Shown here one piece after another: positions 36,312 through 44,372 of a DNA stretch of 64,000 nucleotides. How positions within the stretch are numbered: the stretch's first letter is position 1; each line of letters begins with the position of its first letter. This stretch comes from Sphingomonas sp. HDW15A (GTDB lineage Bacteria; Pseudomonadota; Alphaproteobacteria; Sphingomonadales; Sphingomonadaceae): the NCBI RefSeq assembly GCF_011301715.1, contig NZ_CP049870.1, positions 372,001 to 436,000 of the forward strand, in the 5' to 3' direction. Position numbers and translations under genes: made by a program. Under the pieces are notes generated by a model. It was given only the letters and a program-made list of their open reading frames with translations, did not search any database and was not told the origin of the DNA.

Positions 36312-38585
36312 ATGCCGCGCAAACCGAAGGCGGGACTGCCCACGCCAAAGCAGATTCTCGAATTCATCGAGACCAGCGACCAGCCCGCCGGCAAGCGAGA
36401 GATCGCGCGTGCCTTCGGTCTCAAGGGTAATGACAAGATCGCGCTGAAGACCCTGCTCAAGGACATGGCGGACGAAGGGCTGATCGACTCCGCGCCCGGC
36501 CGCGCCTTCCACAAGATGGGCGGCGTGCCCAAGGTCACCGTGCTTCGTGTGACGTCGGTCGAGGACGGCGAAGTGTGGGCGACACCGGAACAATGGCATG
36601 CCGAAAAGCCGGCTCCGAAGCTACGCGTGATCGAGCGCGGCAAGCGTTCGGCCCTCGGTCTCAATGATCGCATCCTCGCCCGCACCGAGGAGCGCGGAAA
36701 GGGCCATGTCGCCCATGTGATGAAGAAGCTGCAGCGCTCGGCCGACCTGGTTCTCGGCGTGGTGCGGCTGGAGGGTGACCGGCACTACTTGACCCCGGTC
36801 GACAAGCGCGAGCGGCGTGAGCTGCCGATTTCCGACCTTGGCGATGCGCAGCCCGGCGACCTCGTCCTTGCCGAACCATCGGGTCGTCCGCCGCGCGTGA
36901 CGGCGCGGGTGGACGCGATCCTCGGCGATCCGTTCGCCCCGCGCAGCTTCTCGCTCATCGCCATCCACAAGCATGGCCTCCGCGACGAATTCCGCGACGA
37001 GGCCATTGCCGAGGCGAAGAAGGTCGCGCGCCAGAAGCTCGGCGAAGAGCGCGAGGATCTCACGCATCTGCCGATCGTCGCCATCGACCCGGAGGACGCA
37101 CGCGACCATGACGACGCCATCTGGGCGCAAGCGCGCGAGGACGGCGACGGCTGGGACGCGATCGTAGTCATCGCGGACGTCAGCTATTACGTCCGCCCCG
37201 GCAGCGAACTCGACCGCGAGGCGCGCGCCCGGGGCAACAGCGTCTATTTCCCCGACCGCGTCGTGCCGATGCTCCCGCACGAATTGTCGTCGGACATGTG
37301 CTCACTCAAGGAGGGCCAGCTTCGCGCCGCGATGGCCTGCCACCTGCACATCGGCAAGGACGGCGCCCTCAAGAGCTGGAGATTCACTCGTGCCAAGATT
37401 TGTGTTGTCGCAAACATTGCGTACGAGAATGCACAAGCGGCGATCGACGCCGCGGGCGAGGAAGTCACCGAGGTCTCTTCGTCGCCCTGCGCGATGCCGG
37501 CGGTCGAGGGACCGGTCCCGGCTGAGATCGTCGAAAAGGCGCTGAGGCCGCTCTGGGCCTGCTGGCGCGCTTTGCTTTCGGCCCGCGAGAAGCGCGAACC
37601 GCTTGAGCTCGACCTGCCCGAACGCCGCGTCGTTCTCGACGAGAAGGGCCGCATTCTGTCGGTCGCGCCGCGAGAACGGCTCGATGCCCATCGCCTGGTC
37701 GAGGATTATATGATCGCGGCAAACGTCGCGGCTGCGAAGGCGCTGGAAAAAAAGAAGGCGCCGGTCATGTATCGCGTCCACGAGGCGCCTAGCCGGGTCA
37801 AGCTGACCACGCTCAAGGATTATCTCGGCACGTTCGACATCGAGTTCGCGCTTGGCCAGGTCATCCGGCCCGCCACCTTCAATCGCATCATCGAGCGGGT
37901 TGGCGACGATCATGAGGCTCGGCCGGAGATCATGGAGCAATTGCTTAGAACGCAGATGCAGGCGCGCTACTCGCCCGAGACACTCGGGCACTTCGGACTT
38001 TCGCTCGGCGCTTACGCGCATTTTACCTCGCCGATCCGACGCTACGCGGACCTGCTCGTCCACCGCGCCCTGGTTAGCGCCTACAAACTAGGCGAGGGCG
38101 GGCTGCCAGCGGAGGACGGGACGAAGTTCGAGGATATCGGCGAGCAAATCTCGATGCTCGAACGGCGGGCGATGGAAGCCGAGCGCGAAACGGTCGATCG
38201 TTATGTCGCGGCGTTTCTCGCCGACAAGGTCGGGCAGATCCTGCGTTGCCGGATAACCGGCGTTCAGCCATTCGGATTCTTCGCGACGGTCGAGGATCTG
38301 GGCGGCGATGGGCTGGTCCCGGCGGCGATTCTTGGCAACGAATATTTCCGCTACGACGAAGCGTCGCAATCGCTCATCGGCGAGCAGAGCTCGGAGACCT
38401 TTGCCATGGGCCAGAAGATCGAGCTCAAGCTCGCCGAGGCCAATCCGGCGTCCGGCGCGCTGCGCTTCGAGCTTCCGGAGGGCCGTTTTGCCGGGCCGCA
38501 GCGCCAGCGGAAGGATCGCGTACGGACAAGGGCGCGCCGCGGCCGCCCGGGCAATATCCGGCACCAGGGCCGCCGCCGCCGGTGA
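36312..38585 (+). CDS. rnr: Ribonuclease R
   Basis: 757 residues. Processive 3'-5' exoribonuclease for structured RNA and quality control. Order: N-terminal winged helix (PTPKQILEFIETSDQPAGKR), cold-shock-like domains, RNB catalytic domain with the Asp cluster IDPEDARDHDDAIWA, the YAHFTSPIRRYADLLVHR block, S1 domain (GQILRCRITGVQPFGFFATV), then a basic Arg/Lys-rich tail. The upstream TTG at 36309 is one codon before the ATG I use. Complete and typical in length. Confidence 0.97.
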   Translation: MPRKPKAGLPTPKQILEFIETSDQPAGKREIARAFGLKGNDKIALKTLLKDMADEGLIDSAPGRAFHKMGGVPKVTVLRVTSVEDGEVWATPEQWHAEKPAPKLRVIERGKRSALGLNDRILARTEERGKGHVAHVMKKLQRSADLVLGVVRLEGDRHYLTPVDKRERRELPISDLGDAQPGDLVLAEPSGRPPRVTARVDAILGDPFAPRSFSLIAIHKHGLRDEFRDEAIAEAKKVARQKLGEEREDLTHLPIVAIDPEDARDHDDAIWAQAREDGDGWDAIVVIADVSYYVRPGSELDREARARGNSVYFPDRVVPMLPHELSSDMCSLKEGQLRAAMACHLHIGKDGALKSWRFTRAKICVVANIAYENAQAAIDAAGEEVTEVSSSPCAMPAVEGPVPAEIVEKALRPLWACWRALLSAREKREPLELDLPERRVVLDEKGRILSVAPRERLDAHRLVEDYMIAANVAAAKALEKKKAPVMYRVHEAPSRVKLTTLKDYLGTFDIEFALGQVIRPATFNRIIERVGDDHEARPEIMEQLLRTQMQARYSPETLGHFGLSLGAYAHFTSPIRRYADLLVHRALVSAYKLGEGGLPAEDGTKFEDIGEQISMLERRAMEAERETVDRYVAAFLADKVGQILRCRITGVQPFGFFATVEDLGGDGLVPAAILGNEYFRYDEASQSLIGEQSSETFAMGQKIELKLAEANPASGALRFELPEGRFAGPQRQRKDRVRTRARRGRPGNIRHQGRRRR

Positions 38586-38626
38586 CGAAGAGAGGATCGA
38601 AACGCGAAGCAGGGGATTGAGCAGCC

Positions 38627-39208
38627 ATGGACAACTACAGAATCGCAATCGTCGTCGGCAGCCTTCGCGAAGGCAGTATCAATCGCAAGATCGCCCGATC
38701 AATGTGCGGGATGCGTGGAGACGGTCTCGAATGCTCGATGGTCGAGATTGGCGACCTCCCGCTCTACAATCAGGATTACGATGCGCTGCCCCATCAGCCG
38801 GAAGCATACACGCGCTTTCGCGATCAAATCGCCGCTGCCGACGGAATCCTGTTTTGTACTCCGGAATATAATCGCGGAGTCCCTGGCGTCCTCAAGAATG
38901 CCATCGACGTCGGCTCGCGGCCTTACGGCAAGAGCATCTGGAACAAGAAGCCTGCGGCAATCATCTCTGCGTCGCCAGGAGCGATCGGCGGCTTCGGCGC
39001 CAATCACCAGCTTCGTCAGGCCTGCGTGTTCCTGGACATGCCAGTGATGCAGCAACCGGAAGCCTATCTGGGACACGTTACGGACGACAGCTTCGATTCC
39101 GACGGCTGTCTGAAGGAAGGGCCACTGAAGGATTTGGTCGCGAAGCTGGCCCATGCGTTTCACGACTGGGTGGACATGATTCACCGCTCGCGGGCGGCGC
39201 TGGCCTAG
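38627..39208 (+). CDS. NADPH-dependent FMN reductase family protein
   Basis: 193 residues, flavodoxin-like. FMN-phosphate loop VGSLREGSINRKIARSM and the family stretch LFCTPEYNRGVPGVLKNAIDV are clear, as is ASPGAIGGFGANHQLRQ. Such enzymes reduce FMN, quinones, chromate or azo compounds with NAD(P)H; the substrate is open. It lies 41 bases after rnr and its stop overlaps that of the convergent kynureninase gene in a CTAG. Confidence 0.92.
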   Translation: MDNYRIAIVVGSLREGSINRKIARSMCGMRGDGLECSMVEIGDLPLYNQDYDALPHQPEAYTRFRDQIAAADGILFCTPEYNRGVPGVLKNAIDVGSRPYGKSIWNKKPAAIISASPGAIGGFGANHQLRQACVFLDMPVMQQPEAYLGHVTDDSFDSDGCLKEGPLKDLVAKLAHAFHDWVDMIHRSRAALA

Positions 39209-40410
39209 GTTACGGCCTTCCGCTCCGCGAAACGCGCTTCTCGCCACACTCCGGACAGAACAACATCCCGGACGATCGCGCCGGCCCGCGCCACGTCCGA
39301 ATAGCTAAGGTACAAGGGGGCGAAACCGAAGCGGGCAAGGTTGGGTGCACGAAAGTCGCCAATTACGCCACGTTCGATCGCGGCCTGGACGATGGCGTAG
39401 GCATGATCATGACCGAATACGACGTGACCACCCCGAATCGACGCATCCATTGGTGAGGCCAGCGATAGGCAATCGCCGACCGACTCGATGAACAGGTCAC
39501 CGAGACGCCCAGCCTTGGCTTCGACGTCCGCGATCGCAACGCCATCGAAGCTTTTCAGTCCTTCGTCCAACGCGGCCATGGCCAGGATTGACGGCGTACC
39601 TGTCTGGAAGCGGCCGATCCCGGCGGCGGGCCGATAGTTGGCATCGAAATCGAACGGGGACGAATGGCCGAACCAGCCGGGCAGCGGATTGGCGCAGCAC
39701 CCCTGCAGGTCGCGGCGCACGAACAGAAAAGCAGGCGCCCCGGGACCTCCGTTGAGATACTTGTAGCCGCAGCCAACCGCAAAATCCGCGCCGGAGCGGG
39801 AAAGGTCCACGGCCAGCACACCGGCACCGTGCGACAGGTCCCACAACGTCAACGCGCCCGCGCCATGGGCAGCACTGTTAAGTCCCGCCATGTCGTGCCG
39901 TTCGCCGGACCGGTAATCGACCTGGGTCAGGGCGACAAGCGCGACCGTTTCGTCCAGTGCCGAGCGCAGCTCCGCACGAGGGACCGCGCGAAGCGTCAGA
40001 CCGGCGAGGTCGGCGACGGACTGGAGCATGTAAAGATCGGTCGGGAAGTTGCCAGCCTCGCTCAGAATGATCTTCCGCTCAGGCCGCAGCGCGCAGGCGG
40101 CCATCGCCAGCTTGAACAGATTGATCGAGGTCGAATCGCAGACGAGCAGTTCGTCCGGCGATGCGCCGACGAGCGGCGCGATCCGCTCAGCGATCTGTCG
40201 CGGCCAGTCGATCCAGCCTGCTGTGATCCAGCTGGCGATGAGGTTCTCACCCCACTCCCGCTCGCTCGTCAGCCGCAACCGATCGGTGGTGGAACTGGGC
40301 AGGGCGCCAAGGCTGTTGCCGTCGAGATAAATCACGCCATCCGGCAGTTGGAACCGCGCTTTGGCGAAGGTCAGCGGGTCGGCCGCGTCGAGTTCGGCCG
40401 GATCGAGCAT
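39205..40410 (-). CDS. kynU: Kynureninase
   Basis: 401 residues, PLP enzyme. Cleaves kynurenine to anthranilate and alanine in tryptophan degradation. Family blocks: YLDGNSLGALP, ENLIASWITAGWIDWP, LWDLSHGAG, GCGYKYLNGGPGAPAF (PLP lysine in YKYLNGG) and FRAPNLARFGFAPLYLSY. No other kynurenine-pathway gene (kynA, kynB) is in the window. Start ATG at 40410 overlaps the dcd stop as TGATG; a GTG lies one codon upstream. Confidence 0.95.
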   Translation of the reverse strand: MLDPAELDAADPLTFAKARFQLPDGVIYLDGNSLGALPSSTTDRLRLTSEREWGENLIASWITAGWIDWPRQIAERIAPLVGASPDELLVCDSTSINLFKLAMAACALRPERKIILSEAGNFPTDLYMLQSVADLAGLTLRAVPRAELRSALDETVALVALTQVDYRSGERHDMAGLNSAAHGAGALTLWDLSHGAGVLAVDLSRSGADFAVGCGYKYLNGGPGAPAFLFVRRDLQGCCANPLPGWFGHSSPFDFDANYRPAAGIGRFQTGTPSILAMAALDEGLKSFDGVAIADVEAKAGRLGDLFIESVGDCLSLASPMDASIRGGHVVFGHDHAYAIVQAAIERGVIGDFRAPNLARFGFAPLYLSYSDVARAGAIVRDVVLSGVWREARFAERKAVT

Positions 40411-40964
40411 CACAGGCGGGGGAGGGTCACGCCGCGCTGCCCCATATATTTGCCGGCGCGATCCTTGTAGCTTGTCTCACAGCGCTCGTTCCCCTTGAGG
40501 AACAAGAACTGGCACGCGCCTTCATTGGCATAGATTTTCGCGGGCAGCGGCGTCGTGTTGGAGAATTCCAGCGTCACATGCCCTTCCCAGCCGGGCTCCA
40601 GCGGGGTGACGTTAACGATGATCCCGCACCGCGCATAGGTCGATTTGCCAAGGCAAATGACCAGCACGTCCTCCGGCACGCGGAAATATTCGATGGTCCG
40701 GGCCAGCGCGAAGCTGTTGGGCGGGATGATGCAGACGTCCGTCTTGCGATCGACGAAACTGTTGGCGGCGAAGTCCTTGGGGTCGACGATGGCATTGTCC
40801 ACGTTGGTGAAGATCTTGAATTCGTCGGCGACCCGCGCGTCGTAGCCGTAGGAGGACAGGCCGTAGCTGATCGCACCCTCGCGCCGCTGCGCCTCGACGA
40901 ACGGTTCGATCATGCCGTTGGAAAGGGCCTGCTCGCGAATCCAGCGGTCGGAAAGAATGCTCAT
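40410..40964 (-). CDS. dcd: dCTP deaminase
   Basis: 184 residues. Deaminates dCTP to dUTP for dTTP synthesis. Starts with [22 protein letters not shown]; the trimeric dUTPase-like fold shows [10 protein letters not shown], the catalytic Glu block [13 protein letters not shown] and the C-terminal [19 protein letters not shown]. Full family length. Coupled to kynU, an unusual partner. Divergent from dnaB across 181 bases. Confidence 0.96.
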   Translation of the reverse strand: MSILSDRWIREQALSNGMIEPFVEAQRREGAISYGLSSYGYDARVADEFKIFTNVDNAIVDPKDFAANSFVDRKTDVCIIPPNSFALARTIEYFRVPEDVLVICLGKSTYARCGIIVNVTPLEPGWEGHVTLEFSNTTPLPAKIYANEGACQFLFLKGNERCETSYKDRAGKYMGQRGVTLPRL

Positions 40965-41145
40965 TCGCCTTGGCTAATCGGCCTGCGACGACGCTTCAAT
41001 TCAAACGGAATCTTTTCTGTGGACGGGCTTGGCGCGAGAAATCCCCGTTCTGTCGCAACTGCGGGGCAAAGCGCTCACATACTATCCACAGGCGTGTTAG
41101 TTTTACTGCATTGTCCGCGCGGACTGCGCCTTTAAGCGGGGATCC

Positions 41146-42639
41146 ATGGCCGAAATCATTCGAATCGCCGGAGCGCCGGACAACAACGCTGAGCCGCAAT
41201 CTCTGCCGCGCAACATCGAGGCCGAAGCGGCGCTTCTCGGTGCGTTGATGATCGACAACCGGCTGGTCGAGGATGTCCAGCTAAAGCTTCGCTCCGAGCA
41301 TTTCTTCGAGCCGCTCCATGGCCGGATCTACGATGCGATCCTGCGCATGACCGACAAGAACATGATCGCGAACCCGGTGACCTTGAAGCCGATGTTCGAT
41401 GCCGACGAGACGATGAAGGAAGTCGGCGGTGCGGCCTATCTCGCGCAATTGACCGGCTCAGGCGCCGCAATCATCGGCGCCCGTGACTTCGCACAGCAGA
41501 TTTACGACCTGGCCCTGCTTCGTTCGCTTGTGGGCGTCGGCCGCGACATGGTTGAGGGGGCTCTTGATACGTCGGAGGACGTCGCGCCGCTCGAGCAGAT
41601 CGAACGCGCCGAGACCGAATTGTATCGGGTCGCTGAACAGGGCGGCGGTGAAGGCAAGGCTAAGAGCTTCGGCGAAGCGACCCGGCTCGCGGTCGAAATG
41701 GCCCAAAAGGCGCTCAACAGCGGCGGCCACCTATCCGGGGTCACCACTGGTCTCGACTCGCTCAACGGCAAGATCGGCGGGATGCATAAGAGCGATCTGA
41801 TGATCCTCGCCGGCCGTCCTGGTATGGGCAAGACATCGCTCGCCACCAACATCGCGTTCGCGGCGGCCCAGCGTTTCGTCCGCGACCAGGAAGACGGCAT
41901 CGACCCCGCAAAATCGGTCGGCGCCCCGACGGCCTTCTTCAGCCTGGAAATGTCGGCCGACCAGCTGGCGACGCGTATCCTGGCCGAGCAGTCGGGGATC
42001 AGTTCCGAAAATCTGCGCATGGGGAAGATCAGCCAGCAGGAGTTTCGTTCGCTGGCCCGTGCCGCAGCGGAGCTGGAGAACCTGCCGCTTTACATCGACG
42101 ACACCCCCGGCCTGACGATCGCAGCGCTGCGAACGCGTGCCCGGCGACTGAAGCGGCAGAAGGGCGTCGGCTTCGTTGTCGTCGATTACCTCCAGCTGCT
42201 GCAGGGCACCGGAAGGGGCAGCGCTGGCGACAACCGGGTCCAGGAAATTTCGGAAATCAGCCGCGGCCTCAAGCAGCTCGCCAAGGAGCTGGATTGCCCC
42301 GTGCTCGCTTTGTCCCAGCTAAGCCGCGCGGTCGAGCAGCGCGAAGACAAACGCCCCCAGCTTTCCGACCTTCGCGAGTCCGGCTCGATCGAACAGGACG
42401 CCGACATGGTCTGGTTTGTCTTCCGCGGCGACTATTATCTGGCGGCCAAGCAGCCGGCCGACGATCACCCGGATTTCGCCGCCTGGCAGGAGGAGATGCA
42501 GCGCATCTACGGGCTTGCCGAAGTTATTGTGGCCAAGCAGCGTCACGGCGCGACGGGCAAGATCCGGCTCAAGTTCGACAGCCGCATCACCAAGTTCAGC
42601 GATCTTGCGGAAGAGGCCTACTTGCCCGAACACCGATAG
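41146..42639 (+). CDS. dnaB: Replicative DNA helicase
   Basis: 497 residues. Hexameric replicative helicase. N-terminal domain with NIEAEAALLGALMIDN and EVGGAAYLAQL; RecA-like C-terminal domain with Walker A GRPGMGKTSLATN, H1a-to-B motifs (FFSLEMSADQLATRIL), Walker B FVVVDYLQLL, and LRESGSIEQDADMVWFVFRGDYY. No intein. Followed by two hairpins. Upstream region carries a DnaA-box-like CTATCCACA (41082-41090). Confidence 0.97.
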   Translation: MAEIIRIAGAPDNNAEPQSLPRNIEAEAALLGALMIDNRLVEDVQLKLRSEHFFEPLHGRIYDAILRMTDKNMIANPVTLKPMFDADETMKEVGGAAYLAQLTGSGAAIIGARDFAQQIYDLALLRSLVGVGRDMVEGALDTSEDVAPLEQIERAETELYRVAEQGGGEGKAKSFGEATRLAVEMAQKALNSGGHLSGVTTGLDSLNGKIGGMHKSDLMILAGRPGMGKTSLATNIAFAAAQRFVRDQEDGIDPAKSVGAPTAFFSLEMSADQLATRILAEQSGISSENLRMGKISQQEFRSLARAAAELENLPLYIDDTPGLTIAALRTRARRLKRQKGVGFVVVDYLQLLQGTGRGSAGDNRVQEISEISRGLKQLAKELDCPVLALSQLSRAVEQREDKRPQLSDLRESGSIEQDADMVWFVFRGDYYLAAKQPADDHPDFAAWQEEMQRIYGLAEVIVAKQRHGATGKIRLKFDSRITKFSDLAEEAYLPEHR

Positions 42640-42644
42640 GGGAG

Positions 42645-42713
42645 CACCCGCCAAGGACCGGCGGGTGTGGGGGCGGATGAGGGCGCTGGAAGTTCCCCCT
42701 CCGGCGCCCTCAT
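42645..42713 (+). terminator. Tandem hairpins after dnaB
   Basis: First hairpin: 8-bp stem CACCCGCC (42645-42652)/GGCGGGTG (42660-42667), six bases after the dnaB stop. Second: 10-bp perfect stem ATGAGGGCGC (42677-42686)/GCGCCCTCAT (42704-42713), 17-base loop. No long T-run follows (TTGCATG), so termination may be weak or the hairpins may protect the mRNA end. Confidence 0.5.
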
Positions 42714-42888
42714 TTGCATGTTGAGGCCCCGAGCACAGCGTAAGCGGAGCGCAGAGAGTGTAGCTGTGCGAGAGCGGCTGAGCCCGGACGACCGCCGCCC
42801 CTAAGGCAAGCAGATCGGAAGCGAAGCTGGCGAGACGACACCACGCGGATTTACTTCGCGCAGTGCCGGCCTCCGATGAGATCAACTC
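42714..42888. other. Intergenic stretch without a recognised gene
   Basis: Between the dnaB hairpins and the terminator of the outer-membrane protein gene. No convincing reading frame. It contains a 7-bp inverted repeat GCACAGC/GCTGTGC around 42732-42768 with a purine-rich loop, so a small structured RNA cannot be excluded, but nothing recognisable was found. Confidence 0.3.
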
Positions 42889-42923
42889 AAAAAGAAAGGC
42901 CGGCCACCCTAAGGTGACCGGCC
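42889..42923 (-). terminator. Rho-independent terminator after the outer-membrane protein gene
   Basis: Minus strand: 11-base stem GGCCGGTCACC pairing with its near-perfect complement across a four-base loop (one G-U-type mismatch), followed by TTTCTTTTT (42897-42889). Textbook intrinsic terminator. It lies just after the TAA at 42946-42948 that ends the out-of-frame tail of the beta-barrel gene, supporting that TAA as the true original end. Confidence 0.85.
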
Positions 42924-42945
42924 AAACTCTTTACCAAGCCGTGGC

Positions 42946-43110
42946 TTAGCCGCGTTCCGGCTCCGGCGGAGGCGGCGGCGGCGGCGGCGGCGGCGGGCAA
43001 GCCTCAGTCGCCAGGATCACCGAGCCGTCCGGGCACGTCTGCGTGGCAGGCGGCGGCGGGGGCGGCGGCGGGGCGGAGGCGGCGGCGGCGGCGGGGCGGA
43101 GGAGCCTCAC
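42946..43110 (-). other. Out-of-frame proline-rich/CPDGS tail of the outer-membrane protein
   Basis: In another frame this stretch encodes a proline run, then ATQTCPDGSVILATEACPP, another proline run and EPERG before TAA at 42946. This is the tail expected for this group of sphingomonad beta-barrel proteins. Reading from the barrel, the frame slips twice, each time at a run of four Cs (43093-43096 and about 43071-43074) where five would restore proline codons. Confidence 0.7.
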
Positions 43111-43990
43111 CACCAAAGTTGAAGATCAGGCTCGCCAACAAGCTATGCGAGCTGAACTTGTCCGTCATTTCCGATGCAACCGTCGCGTCGATCACCTGGC
43201 GGTTGCAGGTGCGCGAAGGAAGAGCGGTCGACGGGCAGAGCTCGGTCGAAGTGACCGGACGCTGCGAACCGGCATAAGTGATCACCGTGTCCTGCAGGCT
43301 GACGTGGCCGGTCTGGAAGTACCGATACTTGACACCGAGATCGAGCCAGTCGGTAACGGCGAAACGGGCGCCGGCGATGAGCTGCCATGCCCACGCGCTA
43401 TCGTCGTCGCTAAAGCCCTTGACGCGAGCGCGGCCGAAACCGCCACCACCGTAAAGCGCGATATCTTCAGTTACATTGAAATCGCCGAGGAGGTTGAACA
43501 TCGCCGAATAAACCTTGACGGTGTCGTCAAGGCGACCGTCGTCGTCAAAGTCGTCCTGGGTGATGATCGGACGCGTGGCCCCGCGAATATCGGGAAGGTC
43601 GCGAAGAATGTTCTCGTTGATGTCGTCGAGAAGGCTCTGCGAGATTTCCGAATTGCCCTCGGCGCGCTTGTAGCCGATTTCAACTTCGGCGCGGATAAAG
43701 CCGAAATCGTAACCGGCAACCATGTCGATGTCGAAGCCGGAGTCGTATTCGATTCCAAAGGCGTCTTCGTCGAACGTATCAGCGGCGAGCGGATAGGGCG
43801 CGCCATCCGACGTCGCAGCGGTGCTGCTGAAGCTGAACGTCTCGTCGTAAGAAACGCCGATGTTGCCGTCGTTATCCTTCGGCCACATGATGCCGCCTTC
43901 GATGCCGACATAACCGGCGCCGTCGCGGGCATAGGCCGGAGCGGCCATAATTGCGGAGACTGCAGCTGCCCCCAGGAGTAACCTACGCAT
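43004..43990 (-). CDS. Outer-membrane beta-barrel protein, C-terminal tail frameshifted
   Basis: 328 residues as read. Signal peptide MRRLLLGAAAVSAIMAAPAYA, then an OmpA/OmpW-like eight-strand barrel: GYVGIEGGIMWP, DIDMVAGYDFGFIRAEVEIGY, DIALYGGGGFGRA, AWQLIAGARFAVTDWLDLGVKY and final strand LLASLIFNFGG. After GGEAPPP the reading becomes Arg/Ala-rich and ends early; the proper tail lies in another frame down to 42946. AAAGGAG precedes the ATG, consistent with high expression. Likely an abundant porin-like or structural surface protein. The peptidoglycan-binding OmpA domain is absent. Confidence 0.85.
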   Translation of the reverse strand: MRRLLLGAAAVSAIMAAPAYARDGAGYVGIEGGIMWPKDNDGNIGVSYDETFSFSSTAATSDGAPYPLAADTFDEDAFGIEYDSGFDIDMVAGYDFGFIRAEVEIGYKRAEGNSEISQSLLDDINENILRDLPDIRGATRPIITQDDFDDDGRLDDTVKVYSAMFNLLGDFNVTEDIALYGGGGFGRARVKGFSDDDSAWAWQLIAGARFAVTDWLDLGVKYRYFQTGHVSLQDTVITYAGSQRPVTSTELCPSTALPSRTCNRQVIDATVASEMTDKFSSHSLLASLIFNFGGEAPPPRRRRRLRPAAAPAAACHADVPGRLGDPGD

Positions 43991-44372
43991 TCCTTGCTCC
44001 TTTGCTTTGATCTCGAGCCTGAACTCTACCTCAAGCCATACGGTCGTCGAACTGAAAACACATTCCCTAAGTGCCGGGCTGGGGAATTTGCTCGGGCGTT
44101 GTTGCCGAAGCGCAACATATGACGGGAATGTGAATTGCGTGTTGCTAGAGGCGTTTCGCCGCTGGGAAAAACGCGTGTTTTCTCGGGTTCGCTGGTCAAT
44201 AACCCGAATTGGCGAAACGGCCCGTTCGCTTGAGGTTCATATGCGGCCTCCCATTTAAAGGACGCGTTTTGTGACACTCCTGTGTCGCCGATGTGGCGGC
44301 AAGGGATTGAAGCAATTTGGGAATTCCGGCACAAACGGCATTCGCTGTGAAACCGGGGAATAAGAAGGGGTG
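43991..44372. other. Divergent regulatory region between the porin-like gene and the L,D-transpeptidase gene
   Basis: About 380 bases without a gene. It must hold both promoters. A short palindrome GAAAA-ACGCGTG-TTTTC lies at 44166-44182. AAAGGAG sits before the minus-strand gene and AGAAGGGG before the plus-strand gene. I see no convincing -35/-10 pair or RNA gene. Confidence 0.4.

Noticed and set aside
43040..43100. CRISPR or tandem-repeat array
   Set aside because: The GGC/CCG repeats are proline codons of the outer-membrane protein tail, with no spacer structure.
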